Source: CAHJXG01 sp965277495
GTDB taxonomy: Bacteria > Pseudomonadota > Alphaproteobacteria > Acetobacterales > Acetobacteraceae
Direction: 5' to 3'
Length of the DNA stretch: 64,000 nt
Assembly (NCBI GenBank): GCA_965277495.1
Contig: OZ255824.1
Location: 124,001 to 188,000 of the forward strand
Each line of letters begins with the position of its first letter. The stretch's first letter is position 1. Below the pieces are notes generated by a model. That model had not been told where the DNA came from, made no database searches, and worked only from the letters and a program-made list of their open reading frames with translations. Positions 58,654 to 64,000 of the stretch are shown here, one piece after another. The translations under genes and the position numbers were made by a program.

Positions 58654-59623
58654 CGGCCCAAAGCAGCAGCGCCGCCACGATCTGCAGCGCGCATGACGTG
58701 CGATACAGCGCGAGCGCCCGGCCGAGATCGTCCGCCTTGGCGTCCGCCCGGCCATCGCCCATCCAGCCGTCGTCCACCAGCACGTCGCCATACCAACGCG
58801 GCCCGGCGAGCCGCAGGCCGAGCGCCCCGGCCATCGCGGCCTCGGGCCAGCCTGCGTTCGGCGAGCGGTGCCGCCCGGCGTCGCGCCAGACCGCCCGCAA
58901 CGCCCCACGCGCCGATGCGCCAGGATGCAGCGACGCGGCCAGCACGAGCCAGGCCGCGGCGAGCTGGGAGGCTGGAAGGTTGATCAGGTCGTCGAGCCGG
59001 GCCGACGCCCAGCCGAACTCGCGGTGCCGGGGCGTCAGGTGCCCGATCATGCTGTCGGCGGTGTTGATGGCCTTGTAGGCGGCGATCCCCGGCAGGCCGA
59101 GCAGCGCGCCCCAGAGCGCCGGGGCGACGACGCCGTCGGAGAAGTTTTCGGCCAGGCTCTCGATGGCGGCGCGCAGCACCGCGGGCTCATCCAGCGTAGC
59201 GGGGTTGCGCCCGACGATGTGGGCGACGGCGGCACGTCCGGCGGGCAGGCCGCCCTGGCGCAGTGCCTGGCCGACCGCGGCGACGAAGCTCCATAGGCTC
59301 CGCTGCGCCAGGAGGGTGCTGGCGGCCGCGGCGGCCAGCAGCAGGGCGAGCGCTGGCGGCAACATGGCGGAAAGCGCCGCCTGCAACGCCGCCGCCGGCC
59401 CGGCGCTGGCGGCGAGCAGCACCAGCACGGCGCCGATCCCCCGGCGGTGGCGGACGCCAGGGCTTAGCGTGTCGCGGTTCCAGGTCCGGTCGAGCCGGGC
59501 GATCAGCGCACCCACCCACATGACGGGATGCCCGATGGCGCGGACCCAAGCTTCGGGGTATCCCGCAACGGCCTCCAGCACCAGGGCGCAGGCGATCAGG
59601 CCCGGGTTGGACAAAGGGTGCAT
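58637..59623 (-). CDS. cbiB: Adenosylcobinamide-phosphate synthase (CbiB/CobD)
   Basis: This inner-membrane enzyme joins aminopropanol phosphate to adenosylcobyric acid. The 328-residue product has several membrane segments, including AALQAALSAMLPPALALLLAAAAASTL (in part), and conserved CbiB blocks: GHPVMWVGALIARLD, ESLAENFSDGVVAPALWGALLG (in part), YKAINTADSMIGH and RDAGRHRSPNAGWPEAAMAG. It is divergent from cobC with only 15 bp between start codons and overlaps the cobQ 3' end. Confidence 0.95.
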   Translation of the reverse strand: MHPLSNPGLIACALVLEAVAGYPEAWVRAIGHPVMWVGALIARLDRTWNRDTLSPGVRHRRGIGAVLVLLAASAGPAAALQAALSAMLPPALALLLAAAAASTLLAQRSLWSFVAAVGQALRQGGLPAGRAAVAHIVGRNPATLDEPAVLRAAIESLAENFSDGVVAPALWGALLGLPGIAAYKAINTADSMIGHLTPRHREFGWASARLDDLINLPASQLAAAWLVLAASLHPGASARGALRAVWRDAGRHRSPNAGWPEAAMAGALGLRLAGPRWYGDVLVDDGWMGDGRADAKADDLGRALALYRTSCALQIVAALLLWAATLRG

Positions 59624-59638
59624 CGCGCAGGAGCTACC

Positions 59639-60631
59639 ATGGCGGACGGGGATGTGGCGATTGCGCATGGCGGCGGGCTGATCGCCGCACAGGCGCAGTT
59701 CCCAGGGGCGCCGGAGCCTTGGATCGACCTGTCGACCGGGATCAACGCCGTGCCCTACCCGGTTCCGCCTCTGCCGCACGCGGCCTACGAACGCCTGCCG
59801 GAACCCGAGGACGTGCTGCGGCTGGAAACGGTGGCGGCGCGGGCGTATGGCGTGGCCGATGCGCGCATGGTGGTGGCGGCGCCCGGCACGCAAATTTTAA
59901 TCAGCCTGTTGCCGCGCCTGCTACGGCGAGCTGGCGTCGCGATCATCGGTCCGACCTATGCGGAGCATGCGGCCGCGTGGGCGGCGAGCGGCAGCACGGT
60001 GCGGATCGTCGACGGCATCCAAGCGGTCGGCCTGGATCGGGCCGTGGTGTTGTGCAATCCCAACAATCCCGATGGGCGACGCTTTCGGGCCGTCGAGTTG
60101 GCGCAACTCGCGGGGCTACTTGACCTTCTTGTCGTGGACGAGGCGTTTGCGGATCTGGAGGAGCCGGACCTCAGCCTCGCGCCAATGCTGCCGCCCAACG
60201 CGGTCGTGCTGCGGTCGTTCGGCAAGACCTATGGCTTGGCCGGGCTACGGCTCGGCTTTGCGATCGCACCGCTGGCTCTGGCGCAGGAGGTCCGCACAGC
60301 GCTCGGGCCATGGGCGGTGAGCGGGGCCGCAATCGAGATCGGCACTGCGGCGCTTGGGGATATCGCATGGCTGGCCGATGCGCGTTCCCGCCTCAAGCGC
60401 GATGTGCCGCGCCTACATGCCTCGCTGGCCAAAGCGGGCATGCGCGTAATCGGCGGCACCTTGCTTTACTGCCTGGCGCAAGCCCCCGATGCAGTGGCGG
60501 CCTTCGAGCACCTCGGACGCGCCGGCATCCTCGTGCGCCGCTTCGACACGGAGCCGGCGTGGCTGCGGTTCGGCATCCCCGGCGGCGCATGGGACCGCAT
60601 CGAAACGGCGCTGGCCCGGCTAGCCCCTTGA
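59639..60631 (+). CDS. cobC: Threonine-phosphate decarboxylase (CobC type)
   Basis: This PLP-dependent class I aminotransferase-fold enzyme makes the aminopropanol phosphate used by CbiB. The 330-residue product has WIDLSTGINAVPYPVPPLP, a VVLCNPNNPDGRRF block, LLVVDEAFADLEEP and the PLP-Lys site RSFGKTYGLAGLRLGFA. GGAGCTACC precedes the ATG at 59639. The start lies within the promoter zone of the divergent cbiB; the two genes supply consecutive steps. Confidence 0.93.
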   Translation: MADGDVAIAHGGGLIAAQAQFPGAPEPWIDLSTGINAVPYPVPPLPHAAYERLPEPEDVLRLETVAARAYGVADARMVVAAPGTQILISLLPRLLRRAGVAIIGPTYAEHAAAWAASGSTVRIVDGIQAVGLDRAVVLCNPNNPDGRRFRAVELAQLAGLLDLLVVDEAFADLEEPDLSLAPMLPPNAVVLRSFGKTYGLAGLRLGFAIAPLALAQEVRTALGPWAVSGAAIEIGTAALGDIAWLADARSRLKRDVPRLHASLAKAGMRVIGGTLLYCLAQAPDAVAAFEHLGRAGILVRRFDTEPAWLRFGIPGGAWDRIETALARLAP

Positions 60632-60653
60632 TGGGACCAGCCGGCGCTGCGTC

Positions 60654-61313
60654 TCAGCGTTCTGACATGCTGGTGATGATGCGGTCGACCATGCCGTAGG
60701 CGATCGCCTCCTCCGCGCTCATCCAATAGTTGCGGTCGGTGTCGCGCACCACCCGTTCCATGCTCTGCCCGGTCTCATGCGCGATGATGCGGTTGATCCG
60801 TTCGCGCATCTTGATGATCTCGCGCGCCTCAATGTCGATGTCGGTGGCCGGGCCGCGCACGCCGCCCATGGGCTGATGCAGCAGGAATCGCGTGTTGGGC
60901 AGGCACAGCCGCCGCTCCTTCGCGCCGGCCAGGAAAATCAGCGCGCCGGCGCTGGCGACCCAGCCGGTGCCGATCACCCGCACGGGCGCCACGGTGTCGA
61001 CGAAGCGGATCATGTCGTGGATGGTGTCGCCGCTCTCGACGTGGCCGCCGGGCGAGTTCACGTAGACATCGATCGGCTTGTCCGAGTCGCTCGCCAACGC
61101 CAGCAGCCGCCCGGTGACGTCGCGGGCCACCTTGTCGTTGATCGCGCCGAATACGAGCACTTTCCGGGTGTTGAACAGCCGCGTCTCGAGCTCGTTGATC
61201 GGTGACGACAGCGTCTTATTGTCGTCAGGCTCCTTCGGCTCGGGGCCCTGCGGCTCCGGGACTTCGGGATCTTCGTCGTCGGCGCGCGGCGCATATCGAT
61301 TGGAGTGTGCCAA
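60654..61313 (-). CDS. ClpP-family protease subunit, variant triad
   Basis: This is a ClpP peptidase-ring subunit of 219 residues with a charged, Pro-rich N-terminal extension (about 1-35) absent from canonical ClpP. The nucleophile Ser121 (GWVASAGALIFLAGAKERRL) and His146 (FLLHQPMGG) are present. The position of the third triad residue, Asp in RDRF of canonical ClpP, is Asn195 in TDRNYWMSAEEA. Such variants usually act with a second, canonical ClpP. It lies alone at the edge of the cobalamin cluster; no Clp ATPase is adjacent. Confidence 0.9.
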   Translation of the reverse strand: MAHSNRYAPRADDEDPEVPEPQGPEPKEPDDNKTLSSPINELETRLFNTRKVLVFGAINDKVARDVTGRLLALASDSDKPIDVYVNSPGGHVESGDTIHDMIRFVDTVAPVRVIGTGWVASAGALIFLAGAKERRLCLPNTRFLLHQPMGGVRGPATDIDIEAREIIKMRERINRIIAHETGQSMERVVRDTDRNYWMSAEEAIAYGMVDRIITSMSER

Positions 61314-61435
61314 GGTAAGCTCCTAGGGTGGGTGCGGCTTATATAGGTGAAGGTTGGTCTAGGGCCAACGCAAGCTAGTGGTCCGATGCTGACGCCCACT
61401 TCAGGGCGTTAGCTGAATCGGTCCACCAAATTATA

Positions 61436-62683
61436 TTAATCAAGCACCCGGGCCCGGATGGTGCCAGGGATCGCGCATAATGCCGCCAGCGCCGCGGCCC
61501 GGACTTCCGGACGGCGGTCCACGTCGGCCATGACATAGCCGAGCTCGCCGTCCGTTTGCAGCAACTGCGACGACACGTTCAGCCCGCGCTGGCTGAACAC
61601 GGCGTTGATCTCGCCGAGCACGCCGGGCACGTTGCGGTGCACATGAAGGTAACGCGCCTGGCCCGGCGCCCGCGGCTGGTCGACATGCGGGAAGTTCACC
61701 GCGCCGCCGGTCGACCCCGCATCCAGGAAATCCAGCAGCTTGTGCGCGACCTCCTCGCCGATACGCTCCTGCGCCTCCTCGGTCGAGCCGCCGATATGCG
61801 GGGTCAGGATCACGTTGGGCAGGCCCTGCAGCGGGGACGCGAACGCTTCGCCGGCCGACTTCGGCTCGGTCGGGAACACGTCGACCGCTGCGCCGGCCAG
61901 ATGCCCGGAACGCAGCGCCGCCGCCAGGGCATCGAGGTCCACGACCCGGCCGCGGGAGTTGTTGATCAGGTACGCGCCGCCCCGCATCGCCGCGATCTCG
62001 TCCGCGCCTATCATTCCGCGTGTGGCCGGGGTGTCGGGCACGTGCAGGGTCACGACGTCGCTCCCGGCCAGCAATTCCGCCAGCGTGGCGACCGGCTCGG
62101 TGTTGCCGTGGCGCAGCTTGTTGGTGCGGTCGTAGTAGATCACCCGCATGCCCATCGCCTCCGCAATGGTCGAGAGCTGGCTGCCGATGTTGCCGTAGCC
62201 GACGATGCCCAGCACCTTGCCGCGCACCTCGAAGCTGCCGGCGGCGGACTTGTCCCAGCCGCCGCGATGCGCCTCGGCCGAGCGCGGGGTGATGCGGCGC
62301 AGCAGCATGACGATCTCGCCGACGGTCAGCTCGGCGACGCTGCGGGTGTTGCTGAACGGCGCGTTGAACACCGGGATGCCGAGGCTGCGCGCCGCCTGCA
62401 GTTCCACCTGGTCGGTGCCGATGCAGAAACAGCCGACCGTCATCAGCGGCCCGGCGCCGGCGAGCACCGCAGCCGAAAGCTGCGTCCGGCTGCGTATGCC
62501 CACCGCATGCGCACCGCGCACCGCGTCGACCAGGGCCGGCCCTTCCAACGCCTTGGGGTAATGCCGCACGTCGGTGTAGCCAGCAGCCTCGAACAGGGCG
62601 ACGGCGCTGGCGCTGATGCCCTCCAGCAGCACGATGCGGGTCTCCGCACGGCTGAAGGGAGCGCTCGGTTGCAGAAGGGGCAT
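61436..62683 (-). CDS. serA: D-3-phosphoglycerate dehydrogenase (short ACT-domain type)
   Basis: SerA catalyses the first step of serine synthesis. The 415-residue protein has an N-terminal substrate domain (IRSRTQLSAAVLAGA), the NAD site GKVLGIVGYGNIGSQL (about 155-170), NSRGRVVDLDALAAAL with the catalytic Arg, TPHIGGSTEEAQERIG with the catalytic His and a C-terminal ACT domain (NVPGVLGEINAVFSQRGLNV). Length and ACT placement match the E. coli type, which serine inhibits. A long shadow frame extends the ORF upstream; ATG 62683 is the family start. Confidence 0.95.
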   Translation of the reverse strand: MPLLQPSAPFSRAETRIVLLEGISASAVALFEAAGYTDVRHYPKALEGPALVDAVRGAHAVGIRSRTQLSAAVLAGAGPLMTVGCFCIGTDQVELQAARSLGIPVFNAPFSNTRSVAELTVGEIVMLLRRITPRSAEAHRGGWDKSAAGSFEVRGKVLGIVGYGNIGSQLSTIAEAMGMRVIYYDRTNKLRHGNTEPVATLAELLAGSDVVTLHVPDTPATRGMIGADEIAAMRGGAYLINNSRGRVVDLDALAAALRSGHLAGAAVDVFPTEPKSAGEAFASPLQGLPNVILTPHIGGSTEEAQERIGEEVAHKLLDFLDAGSTGGAVNFPHVDQPRAPGQARYLHVHRNVPGVLGEINAVFSQRGLNVSSQLLQTDGELGYVMADVDRRPEVRAAALAALCAIPGTIRARVLD

Positions 62684-62777
62684 GGCGTTCGATCCTTTAC
62701 GGCGCGCTCTGTACGCGCAACCCGGGGCTGGCAGCAATATACGCTTGCCTTGAGGCTGCGATGCGCGAAGAAGCCCT

Positions 62778-64000
62778 ATGCCCTCCCCAACGTCTCCGGG
62801 CGTCGACCCACGCCGACCCACCCTGCGCGCCCGCCTCGGCGCGCTTCGCACCCTGCCGCCGTTCCTCGCACTGGTCTGGCGCACCAGCCCCGGCCTCACC
62901 TCCGGCGCCTTGGCACTGCGGCTGATCCGGGCGCTGCTGCCGGTCGCGACGCTGTTCGTGGGCAAGCTGATCATCGACGAGGTCGTGCATTTGTCGCGGC
63001 TGCCGGGCCATCCGGTCGACGCCGCCGGCTGGCTGGCCAGCGGGCTGCCGCTGCGGCTCGTGCTGCTGATCACGGCGGAGTTGGGCCTCGCGGTGTCGAC
63101 GGACGTGCTGGGCCGGGTGGTTTCCCTGGTCGACGCCCTGCTGTCCGAGCGGTTCACCAACACCTCCAGCATCCGGCTGATGCAGCACGCCGCCACCCTC
63201 GACCTCAAGGACTTCGAGGACAGCGAAATCCAGGACAAGCTCGACCGCGCCCGGCGGCAGATCGGCGGACGCACGACGCTTATCAGCCAGATGTTCGGCC
63301 AGGCGCAGGACGTCGTCACCGTCCTCGGCTTCGCCGCTGGGCTCGCGGCCTATGCGCCGTGGCTAATCGCCCTGCTGCTGCTGGCGCTGATCCCGGCCTT
63401 CGTGGGCGAGGCGCATTTCAACGCCCAGGCCTATGCGCTGAGCTTCGCCCGCACGGCCGAACGGCGCGAGCTCGACTACGTGCGGCTGGTCGGCGCCAGC
63501 ACGGACGCGGCCAAGGAGGTCAAGATCTTCGGCCTCAACGGCTTCCTGATCGAGCGTTACCGGCAGCTCTCGGAGATGATGCAGGCGGAGAACCGGCGAC
63601 TTGCGTTGCGCCGGGCCGGCTGGGGCGGGGCGCTCGCGGCGCTGGGGACGGTCGGCTATTACATCGCCTACGCCTATCTCGCCTGGCGCACGCTGGCGGG
63701 CGGGTTCACCATTGGCGACCTGACCTTCCTCGCCGGGTCGTTCCTGCGGCTGCGCGGGTTGTTGGAGGGCCTGCTGTCCGGGTTCTCCAACCTGGCGGGC
63801 CAGGCGCTCTATTTGGACGACCTTTTTTCCTTTTTCGAGGTCGTGCCCGATATCCAGTCGCCCCCGCACCCCCGGCCATTCCCTGCCACGGTCGGGACCG
63901 GCATCGTGTTCGAGGGCGTCGGCTTCCGCTACCCCGGCACCGAGCGCTGGGCGGTCCGCGGCCTGAATTTTACATTGCAGGCCGGCGAAACCCTGGCGCT
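62778..64000 (+). CDS. ABC exporter, permease-ATPase half-transporter, partial
   Basis: The frame is open from ATG 62778 to the window end, about 407 codons, with no stop. It encodes an N-terminal type 1 exporter membrane domain of about six segments, with the first at ALRLIRALLPVATLFVGKL. ATDAAKEVKIFGLNGFLIERY is typical of the MsbA/HlyB class. The nucleotide-binding domain begins at VFEGVGFRYPGTERWAV and is cut before Walker A. The substrate is unknown. It is divergent from serA by 94 bp. Confidence 0.85.
   Translation, partial: MPSPTSPGVDPRRPTLRARLGALRTLPPFLALVWRTSPGLTSGALALRLIRALLPVATLFVGKLIIDEVVHLSRLPGHPVDAAGWLASGLPLRLVLLITAELGLAVSTDVLGRVVSLVDALLSERFTNTSSIRLMQHAATLDLKDFEDSEIQDKLDRARRQIGGRTTLISQMFGQAQDVVTVLGFAAGLAAYAPWLIALLLLALIPAFVGEAHFNAQAYALSFARTAERRELDYVRLVGASTDAAKEVKIFGLNGFLIERYRQLSEMMQAENRRLALRRAGWGGALAALGTVGYYIAYAYLAWRTLAGGFTIGDLTFLAGSFLRLRGLLEGLLSGFSNLAGQALYLDDLFSFFEVVPDIQSPPHPRPFPATVGTGIVFEGVGFRYPGTERWAVRGLNFTLQAGETLA

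Noticed and set aside
61380..61425. ACGCCC...GGGCGT hairpin between clpP and serA as a terminator.
   Set aside because: Six-base stem without a U-run on either strand; support is too weak.

Overview
The window is a GC-rich bacterial chromosome segment, most consistent with an alphaproteobacterium of the Rhodospirillales (Acetobacteraceae-like). The evidence is gene content rather than a marker search: alphaproteobacterial flagellar helpers (FliX, a DUF6468 protein, a MotE-like chaperone), a one-cysteine DksA, a dapF-mtaB-ftsY string and a CobG/CobN-type cobalamin pathway. Gene density is high and ATGA start/stop overlaps are common.

1-14.8 kb, flagellum: a leftward run (fliL, fliM, DUF6468, motE-like, a truncated secreted protein) faces a rightward run flgF-flgG-flgA-flgH. 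A second rightward run, flgI, flgJ-type rod-binding protein and an FlgN-like chaperone, lies beside leftward fliX and dksA. Both rightward runs have near-consensus sigma-54 promoters. Between the runs sit an orphan solute-binding protein, an aquaporin Z, an AraC-type regulator and small hypotheticals. A glycosyltransferase and the otnK-otnC pair follow.

17-31 kb, transport and housekeeping: a complete dipeptide-type ABC importer (dppA, B, C, D, F order, leftward), a 24-residue membrane peptide, an ABC-F ATPase, a DUF1028 protein, a PEP-CTERM protein, then dapF-mtaB-ftsY plus a small ART-like hypothetical, and an AEC transporter.

31-42 kb, translation plus two accessory patches: an HNH protein and a second, AT-richer HNH reading frame with no stop codon of its own lie directly upstream of rpmI-rplT-pheS-pheT and lepA. 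tRNA-Ser(GGA) follows, and abutting it is an AT-rich patch with one 522-residue protein carrying an N-terminal PD-(D/E)xK-like signature. This is the best candidate for an undescribed defence or mobile-element gene. A tannase-family esterase follows.

42-60.6 kb, cobalamin: cobB, cbiD, cobM, cobE, cobL, cobK, cobJ, cobI, cobH, cobG, cobN, cobW and a DUF1636 protein, then a cobalamin riboswitch on the minus strand that drives DUF1636-cobW-cobN-cobG-cobH-cobI-cobJ. On its other side lie cobU, cobO, cobQ, cbiB and cobC. The route is oxygen-dependent (CobG, CobN) but uses CbiD, with no CobF visible. A dispersed repeat occurs three times in this cluster and supplies parts of the coding ends of cobG, cobK and cobJ and an internal piece of cobL.

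60.6-64 kb: a variant ClpP whose triad Asp position is Asn, a serA-type phosphoglycerate dehydrogenase, and the start of an ABC exporter cut by the window edge.
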